Positions 9,214-18,798 of a DNA stretch of 64,000 bases are shown here, in pieces. A program made the translations under genes and the position numbers. Source of the DNA: Texcoconibacillus texcoconensis (lineage in GTDB: Bacteria > Bacillota > Bacilli > Bacillales > Salisediminibacteriaceae). The DNA is taken from NCBI RefSeq assembly GCF_014202575.1, contig NZ_JACHHB010000002.1, positions 1 through 64,000 of the forward strand, given 5' to 3'. The notes below the pieces were generated by a model. That model worked only from the letters and a program-made list of their open reading frames with translations, did not search any database and was not told the origin of the DNA. The number at the start of each line of letters is the position of its first letter. Within the stretch, counting starts at the first letter, position 1.

Positions 9214-9333
9214 AATTAACCCCCATTGAATAAATTTTCTGAAAAAATTGATTATATAAAAAAATACTATATTCGAATTCTTTTGTAAATAGGTTTTCTG
9301 AAAATTTTATATTTTGTCACTAATTTGAATATA

Positions 9334-9348
9334 TGTAAGCGTTAACAA
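9334..9348 (-). promoter_or_regulatory. CcpA-binding cre site
   Basis: ATGTAAGCGTTAACA matches the Bacillus cre consensus WTGNAANCGNWNNCW at every defined position. It lies about 120 bases upstream of the binding-protein start and downstream of the candidate -10 box, a position expected to give carbon catabolite repression. Confidence 0.72.
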
Positions 9349-9398
9349 TCCTCATTTAACAATCACTTAACGTCGAACTCTATTAAAAAATATATACC

Positions 9399-9426
9399 AT
9401 TATAATAACCATTGTTATATTGATAA
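9399..9426 (-). promoter_or_regulatory. Possible promoter of the binding-protein gene
   Basis: On the minus strand TTATCA (9426-9421) and TATAAT (9404-9399) are spaced by 16 bases. This would give a leader of nearly 190 bases containing the cre site. The rest of the 412-base gap 9214-9625 is AT-rich and shows no further gene. Confidence 0.4.
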
Positions 9427-9552
9427 ATTATTAAATGCTTCATTTTATCAATTTAGGAGAGGATACGCCCACTTCAATTTTGTGCATGCCTGGTACACCA
9501 AAAAGAACGATTAGAATCTCTCTCTAATCATTCTAATTATCAAAGTCATCAA

Positions 9553-9592
9553 TTAAAAAACACCCCCTCGCAACTCAAGTTGCGAGGGGGAA
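9553..9592 (-). terminator. Terminator of the ABC-F gene
   Basis: A perfect 13-bp stem CCCCCTCGCAACT/AGTTGCGAGGGGG with a 2-base centre is followed on the minus strand by TGTTTTTT, a strong intrinsic terminator. Confidence 0.92.
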
Positions 9593-9625
9593 AAATGAAC
9601 ATTTTTAAACTTTGTTTACGCTGAC

Positions 9626-11542
9626 TTACTCATTTTGATTTTCGATTTCTTCAAGTTTCTCCGATAGAATTGTCCAACGTTCTAAAGCATCATCTAATTC
9701 GTTATCAACTGCAGTTTTTTGTTCATACAAATCTTGAATTTTGTCATAATTACTTCCAGCTTCAGCAAGCTCTTTTTCTATTTCTTCCTGCTTTTCTTCT
9801 AAGTCACTAATTCGATCCTCAATTTCATTCCATTCTTTCTGTTCACGGTATGATAATTTTTTCTTTTTTGGCGGTCGTTCTGTTTGTTGTTTTTTTGGTT
9901 CACTCGTTTGTTCGTCACGACTTAACTTTTGTTGTTGTTGCTCTTGCTGCTTTTTTTCTAGCCATTCACTATATGAACCTTCAAAGCGTCGGACCTCTCC
10001 TTCTCCTTCAAAAACGAGTAAGCGATCCGTCGCTCGATCAAGGAAATATCGGTCGTGAGAGGCAGTGATAACGACACCTGGAAATGAAGCTAAGTAGTCT
10101 TCTAATACACGAAGCGTTTGTGTATCTAGGTCGTTGGTTGGTTCGTCTAATAACAAAACGTTCGGCTCTTCCATGAGGATTTTCAGTAGATAAAGACGGC
10201 GCCGTTCACCACCAGAAAGCCTCCGGATATACGTCCACTGCATCGGTCTTGGAAACAAAAATCGCTCAAGCATTTGTTCAGCGGTCACTTCCTGACCATC
10301 AATTGTATAAACGACTTCCGCAACTTCCTTTATAAATTCCACAACACGTAAATCGATATCCATATCTTCATATTGCTGCGTATAATAGCCAATTTTCACC
10401 GTTTGCCCAATATGGACAGCACCTTCTTCTGGTGAAAGATACCCTGCTAAAATGTTTAAAAATGTCGACTTTCCACTGCCATTTGGCCCAACAAGACCGA
10501 GACGTTCGTTCGGTGTGATCAAGTAACTAAAATCTTTAATAATTGGTTCGTGATCATACGTGTGACTTACATCTTCTACCTCAATCACTTGTTTTCCAAG
10601 TCGGTTCGATCCACCTACCGCGACATCAATGGACTGTTTTTCTCTTGGTCCTTTTTGCGATTTTAGTTCCTCAGCACGTTGAACTCTCGCTTTTTGCTTC
10701 GTTCCTCTAGCTTTCGGGTCCCTTCGTAACCATTCCAATTCAGTTCGAAGCAAATTTTGACGCTTTTCTTCTGCTCGCACCTCTTGTGCTTCTCGTTCCG
10801 CTTTTTTCTGCAAAAAGGTTTCATAGTTTCCGTCATACGTATAAAGATTACCATTGTCTAATTCATAAATACGATTCGTTACACGATTTAAAAAGTAACG
10901 ATCATGGGTAATTAATATTAACGAACCTTGGTATGTGGACAAATATTTTTCTAACCATTCGATCGTTTCATGATCTAAGTGGTTCGTCGGTTCGTCTAAA
11001 AGCAATAAGTCAGCTGGCTGTAAAAGAGCCCGAGCCATTGCGACACGCTTTTGTTGCCCTCCAGATAACGAATCAAGCTTTGCATCCATATCTTCAATCC
11101 CCAACTTCGTAAGAACCGTCTTGGCAACAGTACTTGCCTCCCAAGCATCTAATTCATTCATTTTTTGCTGAACGTTTGTAAATGCTGTTTGACGTGCTTC
11201 GTTGTTAGGATCTTTTTCAAGCGCTTTTAACGCGCGTTCATATTCGCGCATCACTTTCATGATCGGTGCGTCCCCTTCATAAACGTGATCGAGTACACTT
11301 TGGCTTCCTGATAACTCTGGATGCTGTGGCAAGTAATCAACGCGAAAATCATTAGCATGTGTAAGTGTCGCTCCTTCACGACTTTCCGTTCCTGCTAACA
11401 CTTTTAATAATGTAGATTTGCCCGTTCCATTTACACCAATTAAGCCAATCCGTTCATTTTCTTGAATGGTAAAACCAATATCATTAAATAACACTTTATC
11501 TCCGTACGTTTTTGATAAATGCTCCACTGTTAAAATCGTCAT
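9626..11542 (-). CDS. yfmR: ABC-F translation factor, YfmR/Uup-like
   Basis: The soluble protein has two ATP-binding cassettes and no membrane segments. The first has Walker A GVNGTGKST, signature LSGGQQKR and Walker B LLLDEPTNHLD; the second has GPNGSGKST, LSGGERRR and LLLDEPTNDLD. A charged C-terminal coiled coil (last ~80 residues) is the Uup/YfmR-type extension. ABC-F proteins act at the ribosomal E site to relieve stalled translation. I prefer the ATG at 11542 (MTILTVEHL, with GGGAAGGG upstream); the frame opens at a TTG at 11575. Assignment to YfmR rather than another ABC-F rests on the N-terminus and the C-terminal domain. Confidence 0.85.
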   Translation of the reverse strand: MTILTVEHLSKTYGDKVLFNDIGFTIQENERIGLIGVNGTGKSTLLKVLAGTESREGATLTHANDFRVDYLPQHPELSGSQSVLDHVYEGDAPIMKVMREYERALKALEKDPNNEARQTAFTNVQQKMNELDAWEASTVAKTVLTKLGIEDMDAKLDSLSGGQQKRVAMARALLQPADLLLLDEPTNHLDHETIEWLEKYLSTYQGSLILITHDRYFLNRVTNRIYELDNGNLYTYDGNYETFLQKKAEREAQEVRAEEKRQNLLRTELEWLRRDPKARGTKQKARVQRAEELKSQKGPREKQSIDVAVGGSNRLGKQVIEVEDVSHTYDHEPIIKDFSYLITPNERLGLVGPNGSGKSTFLNILAGYLSPEEGAVHIGQTVKIGYYTQQYEDMDIDLRVVEFIKEVAEVVYTIDGQEVTAEQMLERFLFPRPMQWTYIRRLSGGERRRLYLLKILMEEPNVLLLDEPTNDLDTQTLRVLEDYLASFPGVVITASHDRYFLDRATDRLLVFEGEGEVRRFEGSYSEWLEKKQQEQQQQKLSRDEQTSEPKKQQTERPPKKKKLSYREQKEWNEIEDRISDLEEKQEEIEKELAEAGSNYDKIQDLYEQKTAVDNELDDALERWTILSEKLEEIENQNE

Positions 11543-11771
11543 TTTCCGTTTCCCTTCCCCGTTCATTAGTATCAATCTCTATTAGTATTGTAACGCGATA
11601 TGCCATATGAAACAATTTCATCAACCTCAACATACAACTTTAGGAACCCTTTCTTCCATCAATTCTTTATTTCACCATCACGCTTTTGTGTTTCGAATGT
11701 TATAATAAGCGAAGCTATACAGAACGAAATTAGGTATCAAAGTATGCTAACGATACAGGAGGCTTTTATGC

Positions 11772-13544
11772 ATGCTTGAAAAGGCACGAACAATTTTGCA
11801 AAATCATTACGGTTATGACTCGTTTCGCAAAGGACAAGAAGAAGTCATCGAACGAATTTTACAACGTGAACATGCGATGGGCATTATGCCTACTGGCGGT
11901 GGGAAATCGATTTGTTACCAAATTCCCGCACTCATGTTTCCTGGTATTACGATTGTCATTTCACCACTTATTTCACTGATGAAAGACCAAGTCGATGAAT
12001 TAAATGAGGTCGGCATTCCGGCAACGTATATTAATAGCGCACTAGAATTCGATGAGGTACAACAACGGTTACGTGCGATCCGAAATGGTGACATTAAACT
12101 CGTTTACATTGCTCCTGAACGTTTTGAATCACAAATGTTTATGCGCGCACTTAACCATTTATCTGTTTCCTTAGTTGCCATTGATGAAGCACACTGCCTT
12201 TCACAATGGGGACACGATTTTCGCCCGAGTTATTTAACGATTCCACATTTTATTGAACAGCTATCATCTCCCCCTGTCGTTCTCGCTTTAACTGCTACTG
12301 CGACACCACAGGTTACAGAAGATGTCTGTTCTTCTTTAAATATTCCAAGAGAGAATCATATTCAAACCGGTTTCGCACGAGAGAACCTCTCATTTCACGT
12401 TTTAAAAGGCCAAGATAAAGAAGCTTATTTACTAGACTATATTGAGAAAAACAAGGATCAATCTGGCATTATTTATGCAACGACGAGAAAAGAAGTTGAA
12501 CGTTTATATGAAAAGCTTGATGAGAAAGGCATTTCAGTTGGGAAATATCACGGCGGATTAACAAGTATTGAACGAGCAGCCGCGCAAGAAGATTTTGTTT
12601 ATGATAAAACACCGATCATGGTGGCTACAACTGCATTCGGTATGGGAATTAATAAATCGAACGTGAGATATGTCATTCATTATCAAATTCCTAGAAACAT
12701 TGAAACGTACTATCAAGAAGCTGGACGAGCGGGTCGTGATGGTGAAAAAAGTGAGTGCATTTTACTGTACTCAACACAAGATATTCACATCCAGCACTTT
12801 TTAATTGAACAATCGGAAATGGAAGAGGAACGAAAACAAAAAGAGTATCAAAAATTACAACAAATGGTGAATTACTGCCACACAGAGGAATGTTTGCAAA
12901 GCTATATCCTTTCTTATTTTGGCGATTCAGATGAGCACGATTGCCAGCGCTGTACAAACTGTACAGACGAACGAGAAACCGAAGATGTAACAAAAGATGC
13001 GCAAATGGTGTTCTCATGTATTAAACGTATGAAAGAACAATACGGAAAAACGCTCGTCGCTCAAGTGCTCAGTGGCTCATCCAATCAAAAAATCAGGGTT
13101 AAACGACTCGATCAGTTATCAACTTACGGTTTAATGAGAACACGGACCGTTAACGACATTAGTCAATTGATTGATTATTTCATCGCCGAACAATATATCA
13201 AAGCAAGTGAAGGGACTTACCCTGTACTCACGTTACAAGAAAAAGCGCTGCCCGTTTTAAAAGGAGAAACGACGATACGGAAGAAACGAGCAAAGAAAGC
13301 CAAACAAATTGCTACTTACCATCCGTTATTTGAAGCGCTCCGAACGCTTCGCAAAAAACTAGCCGATGAAGCTGAAGTCGCCCCTTATATGGTGTTCTCT
13401 GATAAAACGTTAAATGATTTATGTACGTACCTTCCAGAGACAAAGTCAGAAATGCTGACGATTAAAGGTATTGGTCAACATAAATTTGACGCGTACGGTG
13501 AGCCTTTCTTACAACGGATTCGACAATTTAAAGACGGGGCTTAA
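11772..13544 (+). CDS. recQ: RecQ DNA helicase
   Basis: RecQ unwinds DNA 3' to 5' in recombination and repair. The 590-aa protein has motif I TGGGKS, the DEAH box DEAHC, the motif VI region YYQEAGRAGRDG, four zinc-type cysteines (about 375-400, ending CQRCTNC), a winged-helix RQC region and a C-terminal HRDC domain (FEALRTLRKKLADEAEV). It starts at ATG 11772, nine bases after a perfect AGGAGG; an overlapping ATG at 11768 opens a three-codon frame only. It is divergent from yfmR and followed closely by the glycosyltransferase gene. Confidence 0.95.
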   Translation: MLEKARTILQNHYGYDSFRKGQEEVIERILQREHAMGIMPTGGGKSICYQIPALMFPGITIVISPLISLMKDQVDELNEVGIPATYINSALEFDEVQQRLRAIRNGDIKLVYIAPERFESQMFMRALNHLSVSLVAIDEAHCLSQWGHDFRPSYLTIPHFIEQLSSPPVVLALTATATPQVTEDVCSSLNIPRENHIQTGFARENLSFHVLKGQDKEAYLLDYIEKNKDQSGIIYATTRKEVERLYEKLDEKGISVGKYHGGLTSIERAAAQEDFVYDKTPIMVATTAFGMGINKSNVRYVIHYQIPRNIETYYQEAGRAGRDGEKSECILLYSTQDIHIQHFLIEQSEMEEERKQKEYQKLQQMVNYCHTEECLQSYILSYFGDSDEHDCQRCTNCTDERETEDVTKDAQMVFSCIKRMKEQYGKTLVAQVLSGSSNQKIRVKRLDQLSTYGLMRTRTVNDISQLIDYFIAEQYIKASEGTYPVLTLQEKALPVLKGETTIRKKRAKKAKQIATYHPLFEALRTLRKKLADEAEVAPYMVFSDKTLNDLCTYLPETKSEMLTIKGIGQHKFDAYGEPFLQRIRQFKDGA

Positions 13545-13577
13545 TCCTTTATCTGCTGATAGAAAGGTGGAAACCTG

Positions 13578-14708
13578 TTGCTCTACTTTATTTTTGCGTT
13601 GTTAAATTTCATATTGGTTCTTCCCCTTCTTCATCTTTGGTATCGCGGCATACAGCGTATCACCGTTTTACCTGACAAGCACGCGTTCAGTCAGCAAGAC
13701 GTTACCGTTTCGGTGATTGTTGCCGCTAGAAACGAAGAGAAAGACATTGGAGCATGTATCGAATCACTCACTCGACAACAAGATATTGATGCTGAAATCA
13801 TTCTTGTCAATGACCGCTCCGAAGACCTGACAGGAGAAATCATTGATGAATACGCTACAAGATACGAAAATATCCATCCTATTCATATTCATGAACTACC
13901 AAGTGGTTGGCTCGGTAAAAACCATGCACTTGCGCAAGGAGCAAAGCAAGCAAACGGAGAATGGCTTCTCTTTATCGATGCTGACGTTCAGTTAGCACCA
14001 AATACGATTGCATCATCGGTCGATTATGCCAAACGTGAAGAGGTCGATCACTTGCCGATGCTCCCTGAAAATAAAGGCGGAAGTAAAGCATTCCGCGCTT
14101 TCTTTACGTACTGGAGCATTCTAGGGATCATCAATTTCACGGCCATCCGCCACGTTGGCATTGGTGCCTACAACTTGATTTCCAAAAGCGTATACGATGA
14201 TATCGGGGGACACGATACCATTCGCCTGCGCCCTGATGACGATTTAAAACTCGGAAAACGTGTCGTTGATGAAGGTTTTAAACAACAATTAGCGTTAGGA
14301 TACGGCTGGGTATATATTCAATGGTACGCTTCCCTTCCTCAGATGATAAAAGGTTTAGAAAAAAATCTATTTGCTTTTTTGAATTATCGTCTATCAATGG
14401 TCGTGTTTTCCTCACTGGCGCTCATCTTTTTTCATATTTTCCCGTTTGTTGCTTTGATCATCTTTTGGCATCATCATGCATCGCTTTTATTACTTGCAAC
14501 AATCGTCCTTTATATGTTGTTTTACTACATGAATACACGCGTCTTTCATCATCCTTGGCGGTACGTATGGTATATTCCGCTTCACGCCATCATCTTTTTG
14601 TATACCCTTTGGCGATCGACATTAAAAACGTTATCTTCAGGGGGCGTGACATGGCGTGGAACCACCTATCAACTTGATGAATTACGAAAACATATGAACA
14701 AAGATTGA
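13578..14708 (+). CDS. Family 2 glycosyltransferase, membrane-anchored
   Basis: The 376-aa protein has an N-terminal hydrophobic anchor, a GT-A domain starting VTVSVIVAARNEEKDIG (about 42-58), the metal-binding acidic motif IDADV (about 135), an RPDDDLKLG loop (about 220), and three C-terminal hydrophobic segments. The layout resembles the CrtQ/HpnB-type glycosyltransferases that glycosylate carotenoids or hopanoids. It starts with TTG after an AAAGGTGG site, 33 bases behind recQ. Acceptor and sugar are unknown; no carotenoid genes are in the window. Confidence 0.8.
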   Translation: MLYFIFALLNFILVLPLLHLWYRGIQRITVLPDKHAFSQQDVTVSVIVAARNEEKDIGACIESLTRQQDIDAEIILVNDRSEDLTGEIIDEYATRYENIHPIHIHELPSGWLGKNHALAQGAKQANGEWLLFIDADVQLAPNTIASSVDYAKREEVDHLPMLPENKGGSKAFRAFFTYWSILGIINFTAIRHVGIGAYNLISKSVYDDIGGHDTIRLRPDDDLKLGKRVVDEGFKQQLALGYGWVYIQWYASLPQMIKGLEKNLFAFLNYRLSMVVFSSLALIFFHIFPFVALIIFWHHHASLLLLATIVLYMLFYYMNTRVFHHPWRYVWYIPLHAIIFLYTLWRSTLKTLSSGGVTWRGTTYQLDELRKHMNKD

Positions 14709-14710
14709 CA

Positions 14711-14733
14711 TTTGCCTTTCATGGCAACTTTTT
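14711..14733 (+). terminator. Possible weak terminator after the glycosyltransferase
   Basis: TTTGCC/GGCAA with a 6-base loop is followed by CTTTTT. The stem is short, so termination may be partial. Confidence 0.45.
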
Positions 14734-14735
14734 CA

Positions 14736-14776
14736 TTGCCTCTATACCCCAAACTCATTACAATTAAAAAGTTGTA
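14736..14776 (+). promoter_or_regulatory. Promoter of the peroxidase gene
   Basis: TTGCCT (14736-14741) and TACAAT (14759-14764) are spaced by 17 bases. An inverted repeat TACAA-N8-TTGTA begins inside the -10 box (14759-14776). It could be an operator for a peroxide or redox regulator, but it does not match the PerR consensus well. Confidence 0.55.
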
Positions 14777-14809
14777 TCGAAAGCTTTAAGTTTGGGGAGG
14801 AAATCTAGT

Positions 14810-15364
14810 ATGTCAATTTATGATTTTGTTTTTGAAACACCTACAGGGGAAAAAGTTTCTCTTTCAGAATATGAAGGAAAAACTTTACTAATCGTCAATA
14901 CTGCAAGTAAGTGTAACTTCACACCACAGTTTGATGGGCTACAAAAGCTTCAAGAACAGTTCGATGAGTCAAAGTTCCAAATTCTTGGTTTCCCATGTAA
15001 CCAATTCGATGAACAAGAACCTGGGAGTAATGAGGAAGCGCTCGCTTTTTGCCAAATGAACTACGGTGTACAGTTTCCCGTATTTAGTAAAATTAACGTG
15101 AATGGCGAGAACGCTCATCCACTTTTCACTTATTTATCAAAACAAGCACCTTTCAAAGGGTTCGACGAAAGCAATTTTAATGCGAAACTTTTGAAAGCGG
15201 TCATCGATGATAAGATCCCTGAATGGTCCATTGGTGATTATATCAAATGGAATTTCACAAAATTCCTCGTCAACAATAAAGGGGAAGTCATTCGCCGTTA
15301 TGAGCCGTATGTTGAACCTGTTGATATGGAAAAAGATGTACAAATGATCACGAAATTCTCTTAA
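14810..15364 (+). CDS. Glutathione peroxidase-family thiol peroxidase
   Basis: The 184-aa protein reduces hydroperoxides, in Bacilli usually with thioredoxin or bacillithiol rather than glutathione. The catalytic set is visible: Cys in TASKCNFT (about 35), Gln in GFPCNQF (about 65) and Trp in KWNFTKFL. The ATG at 14810 is chosen because GGGGAGG lies just upstream; the in-frame TTG at 14792 overlaps that site. It has its own promoter and terminator. Confidence 0.93.
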   Translation: MSIYDFVFETPTGEKVSLSEYEGKTLLIVNTASKCNFTPQFDGLQKLQEQFDESKFQILGFPCNQFDEQEPGSNEEALAFCQMNYGVQFPVFSKINVNGENAHPLFTYLSKQAPFKGFDESNFNAKLLKAVIDDKIPEWSIGDYIKWNFTKFLVNNKGEVIRRYEPYVEPVDMEKDVQMITKFS

Positions 15365-15391
15365 CGCTAACTAGCAGTTCATGAAATGACT

Positions 15392-15428
15392 AAAGGGCAT
15401 GTCCATCACAATTGGACTGCCCTTTTAT
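15392..15428. terminator. Terminator between convergent genes
   Basis: AAAGGGCA-GTCCA pairs with TGGAC-TGCCCTTT, with a TTT tail on the plus strand. It can serve the peroxidase gene and, more weakly, the convergent amidase gene. Confidence 0.8.
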
Positions 15429-15531
15429 TATCTTATCTTTCATTTAACATTTATCTATTCCAAATTTCAGTTGATCTGATCTACACTGCTAGCTTTATCC
15501 TTGTCAAACAGACGATGTTAAGCAAATGCAT

Positions 15532-17022
15532 TTACAACTTTGGCCCTCTTCTTACTTTCGTTCCTTGCTCGAAACTATATGCTAAACCTATAAGCATTGG
15601 TTCACTATAGGCCGTTCCTGTAAACGTAATCCCAACTGGTTCGCCTTGCTCTGTATAGCCTGTCGGGACAGTGACAGACGGATAACCGGCTTTTGCAGGG
15701 ATCATCGCTCCTAAGTTATTTACGAACAAGAGAGCATTGAGGTTATGACCTTTTAAAGCGGCATCGATCCCACCTGCAGAAGCATAGTATTGATCGTGTT
15801 CCAGACTTTGTAAATAAGCGGGATCAGTTAAAGTTCCTGATATTTTTTCCGCAGATAAAAGTAAAGATTGACCGTAGCGCAACATCTTGTCTCTATTCTC
15901 ATGATTATACGTGATAAGTTCTGTAAGTGAGGAAACCCCAGTTTTTGAATTCACATTTCGTAAATAATCATTTAAGCCATTTTTAAATTCATGAATAAGT
16001 ACATCGACGTTCCACTTCGCTTTTGCAGAAGGAATCACGACTTCATCAATCACCGTTGCCCCTAATGCTTCAAGCTGAGTAATTGCTCTATTCGCAACGT
16101 TTTTTTTCTCTTCATCTAAAACATCAAAAATCCCTTCACGAACAATACCAATCCGAGCACCTTTTAATGCTGAAGTATCTAAAGCCGTTTGCCAATCATC
16201 AGGTTGATTAGAAGGCTGCGTTGATGTCACCGGGTCATCATCATCTTTCTCTGTCATTACAGATAAGAGTTTGACAGCATCAGTAACTGTTCGTGCGATT
16301 GGCCCAGCTGTATCTTGCGTATGGGAAATAGGAATGATGCCACGTCGACTAACCATGCCAACAGTTGGCTTAATCCCTACAAGGCTATTTTGACTCGCTG
16401 GACTTAAAATTGACCCTGACGTTTCCGTCCCAACACTAATAGCTGCTAAATTTGCCGCCACTGCTGCACCAGATCCAGAACTAGAACCTCCTACCGGAAA
16501 CACACCAGGACCATATGGATTAAGAACTTGTCCACCTCTCGAACTATATCCAGGTGGCATCCCGTTTGTCATAAAGTTTGCCCATTCCGTTAAATTTGTC
16601 TTCCCTAAAATAACTGCGCCCGCTTCTCGTAACTTTTGAACGAGAAATGCATCGTCACTCGCATAGTGGTCAGCAATCGCTAATGAACCTGCACTTGTAT
16701 GCATCTTGTCCCCAGTATCAATATTATCTTTAATCAAAACAGGGATTCCGTGTAACGGACCACGCTCACCTTGCTCCTCCCTTTCACGATCCAACTTTTC
16801 TGCGATATATATCGCGTCTGGATTCACTTCGAGAACACTATTTAGCTGCGGTCCCTGTTTATCGACCATTGCAATGCGGTGTAAATACATGAGTACGATT
16901 TCTTTCGCGGTTAGTTCACCTTCTGTCATTTTCATTTGCATATCGTTCATGGTCGCTTCCAGTAACCACGTTTCACTCAAATGATTTAGTTTCGGATTTT
17001 CCAAACGTAAACGCTCCTTCAT
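15532..17022 (-). CDS. Amidase-signature family hydrolase
   Basis: The 496-aa protein belongs to the amidase-signature family, which hydrolyses amides through a Ser-cisSer-Lys triad. The Lys lies in VLIKDNIDT (about 98), the cis-Ser in the glycine/serine loop [15 protein letters not shown] (about 180), and the nucleophile Ser in GTETSGSI (about 205). No signal peptide is evident. It is not beside gatB or gatC, so it is unlikely to be GatA. The substrate cannot be predicted. Confidence 0.88.
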   Translation of the reverse strand: MKERLRLENPKLNHLSETWLLEATMNDMQMKMTEGELTAKEIVLMYLHRIAMVDKQGPQLNSVLEVNPDAIYIAEKLDREREEQGERGPLHGIPVLIKDNIDTGDKMHTSAGSLAIADHYASDDAFLVQKLREAGAVILGKTNLTEWANFMTNGMPPGYSSRGGQVLNPYGPGVFPVGGSSSGSGAAVAANLAAISVGTETSGSILSPASQNSLVGIKPTVGMVSRRGIIPISHTQDTAGPIARTVTDAVKLLSVMTEKDDDDPVTSTQPSNQPDDWQTALDTSALKGARIGIVREGIFDVLDEEKKNVANRAITQLEALGATVIDEVVIPSAKAKWNVDVLIHEFKNGLNDYLRNVNSKTGVSSLTELITYNHENRDKMLRYGQSLLLSAEKISGTLTDPAYLQSLEHDQYYASAGGIDAALKGHNLNALLFVNNLGAMIPAKAGYPSVTVPTGYTEQGEPVGITFTGTAYSEPMLIGLAYSFEQGTKVRRGPKL

Positions 17023-17087
17023 GAAAATTTGCTTTCTTTTCTTTGGATTTTAAACGTTTTTTCCTCTCAGAACAAAATATTTCTCAC

Positions 17088-17131
17088 AAAAAATTCCTGA
17101 GTCATGAGACGAAGGCGCCCATGCTCAGGAA
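17088..17131 (-). terminator. Terminator of the acidic lipoprotein gene
   Basis: TTCCTGAG/CTCAGGAA with inner CAT/ATG pairs is followed by TTTTTTG on the minus strand, just after the lipoprotein stop. Confidence 0.8.
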
Positions 17132-17139
17132 AGACAACA

Positions 17140-17853
17140 TTATTCTTCTTCTACACGTACAGCTGTTTGTTCACCGAAGTTTTCAATTACTTCATCGGAT
17201 TGATAATGAACTTTGATCAACCCTTTTCCTTCAGCGAAAACGTAGATTTCGTCACCATCGGCAACTTCCACTTCAATCGCTGTCCATTCTTCATCATTCC
17301 ACTCTTCAGTCGTCGTTTCAGGTGGGAGTTCGCTAGCAAAGAACAATTCTTCCGCTTCCTCCCCTTCTTCTTTCACAAATTCCAACGCTTCGTCAGCATC
17401 TTCTTCAAGAAGATTACTTACTTCTTCATACTGCTCAAGGTGTTCTTCCGTTAATCTGTGGGTTACAACAACTTCTTGGTCCTCTTCTCGAACTTCCATG
17501 ACTTCATAAAAACCAAATGCATGGCCCGTATGACTTCTTGTTAATACTTCATCTTCTTCCTCTAACTGAACGTCCATTCCCATACCAAGGCCTGTAGCTG
17601 GCCCATCTGTATCAAAGTCAGAGAAGACATCATATTCTTCAATCAATTCAGCGAATGATTGTTCACCTTCAACCTCTTCGTCTTCTTCCTCAACACCGTC
17701 ATCTTCCTCACCATTCATATCCTCTTCAAGTTCTTCTTCGATTTCATCTCCATTCTCTCCATCTTCAGGGTCTTCGATGTCTGTATCTCCCCCTCCACAT
17801 GCAGCTGTAAATAATAAACTAGATGCGCTTAACATAAATAACCATTTTTTCAT
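17140..17853 (-). CDS. Very acidic secreted lipoprotein, unknown function
   Basis: A 237-aa protein with signal peptide KKWLFMLSASSLLFTAAC; the Cys at about 19 is the lipid anchor. It is followed by an Asp/Glu-dominated linker of about 50 residues and a folded, still acidic domain. I recognise no family. The ATG at 17853 is chosen because GAGGTGATGG lies just upstream and the signal peptide begins there; the frame stays open to 17943. The acidity fits surface proteins of halophilic Bacillaceae. Confidence 0.75.
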   Translation of the reverse strand: MKKWLFMLSASSLLFTAACGGGDTDIEDPEDGENGDEIEEELEEDMNGEEDDGVEEEDEEVEGEQSFAELIEEYDVFSDFDTDGPATGLGMGMDVQLEEEDEVLTRSHTGHAFGFYEVMEVREEDQEVVVTHRLTEEHLEQYEEVSNLLEEDADEALEFVKEEGEEAEELFFASELPPETTTEEWNDEEWTAIEVEVADGDEIYVFAEGKGLIKVHYQSDEVIENFGEQTAVRVEEE

Positions 17854-17983
17854 TTCCATCACCTCTAAGTTGTATATGTTCTTGCACTTGTTTTGACGTG
17901 TTAACGACGATGACGTTTCAGTTAATTTTAGTATGGCGATCAATAATTCGGGTTATTCATATTATTAATAATGATGTTTACGC

Positions 17984-18026
17984 AAAACAAAAAGTGAGTG
18001 ACCGAAATAATCGATCCTCACTTTCA
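17984..18026 (-). terminator. Terminator of the rhodanese cluster
   Basis: AAAGTGAG/CTCACTTT with partial inner pairing has a TTGTTTTG tail on the minus strand, five bases after the last gene of the cluster. Confidence 0.75.
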
Positions 18027-18030
18027 TTCA

Positions 18031-18393
18031 TTACGACGTAAAAGCGGACATTCCGCCCTTTACATTTTTTACCTTTTTAAACCCTAATTTTTTTAACTTG
18101 CGACTAGCTTTGTTGCTCCTCACACCACTTTGACAAATCACGATCACTTCTTTATCTTTATCCAGTTCATTGTGCTGCTTTTTGATTTTATGGACAGGTA
18201 TATTTTTAGACGTTTTGATCCCATCTCCGGTAAATTCAATCGGTGTTCGAACATCAATGAGCTGAACGTCTTTTTTCTTCAATTTCTGCTTTAATTCATC
18301 CGTAGAGATGTGCTCCACCCCTCCAGCTGGTTTAAGTCGTTGAATCATTATGATAATTGCTACGACGATGATTAGTACTGTAATCCAGTCCAC
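18031..18393 (-). CDS. Membrane-anchored rhodanese-like sulfurtransferase
   Basis: A 120-aa protein with one N-terminal membrane helix (residues 3-19) and a single rhodanese domain. It has the LIDVRTPIEF motif (about 45-55) and an active-site loop CQSGVRS with the persulfide-carrying Cys at 87. It resembles the YqhL-type anchored rhodaneses of Bacillus. It is the last gene of a four-gene sulfur-handling cluster, so a role in moving or detoxifying sulfane sulfur is inferred. Confidence 0.87.
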   Translation of the reverse strand: MDWITVLIIVVAIIIMIQRLKPAGGVEHISTDELKQKLKKKDVQLIDVRTPIEFTGDGIKTSKNIPVHKIKKQHNELDKDKEVIVICQSGVRSNKASRKLKKLGFKKVKNVKGGMSAFTS

Positions 18394-18426
18394 TTCTCAT
18401 ACCTCCTATTGAAATTCATTTAGCAC

Positions 18427-18762
18427 TTAAGAAAAATCATTCATAATCGAATACCCTTTCACGTTAAGCCCTTTTCGCTTCAAAAAACGAATACTTACAT
18501 TTTTAGAAACCCAATCTGGAGCTATAACGTATAAATGACGAGACGGTAATTGATGATAATGGCGTTTAATATATGGATAGGGAATATTACACGCATCTTC
18601 AAACGGCTCCTTAGCCGCATCTTGATACGAGCGTAAATCGAGTATAACAGCCTCATCATCATTACTTAAAGATAATGATTGTTGTTTTACCTTTACTGGA
18701 ACATAATGTTGATAAATAACATAACTAACTAATAAAAACATCATTACCACCGCAACCAACAT
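18427..18762 (-). CDS. Rhodanese-like membrane protein lacking the catalytic Cys
   Basis: This 111-aa protein starts with a membrane helix and continues with AVILDLRSYQD, which aligns with the LIDVRTPIEF of its neighbour. Further on, LYVIAPDWVSKNVSIRFLKRKG aligns with VIVICQSGVRSNKASRKLKKLG. At the Cys position it has Ala (about 81) and the CxxxxR loop is lost, so it should not transfer sulfur. It is probably a diverged tandem duplicate with a binding or regulatory role. The fold is inferred from this by-eye alignment. Confidence 0.6.
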   Translation of the reverse strand: MLVAVVMMFLLVSYVIYQHYVPVKVKQQSLSLSNDDEAVILDLRSYQDAAKEPFEDACNIPYPYIKRHYHQLPSRHLYVIAPDWVSKNVSIRFLKRKGLNVKGYSIMNDFS

Positions 18763-18798
18763 ATACCATCACCTACTTCCCCTAATCTTGACAAAACA

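Noticed and set aside
12691-13017. 108-codon minus-strand frame inside recQ
   Set aside because: It lies fully antisense to a well-conserved helicase and zinc region and has no recognisable features.
14759-14776. PerR box at the peroxidase promoter
   Set aside because: The repeat TACAA-N8-TTGTA does not fit the 7-1-7 PerR consensus, so only a generic operator is noted.
15532-17022. Amidase gene as gatA of the amidotransferase complex
   Set aside because: No gatB or gatC is adjacent, and the sequence outside the catalytic loop is that of a stand-alone amidase.
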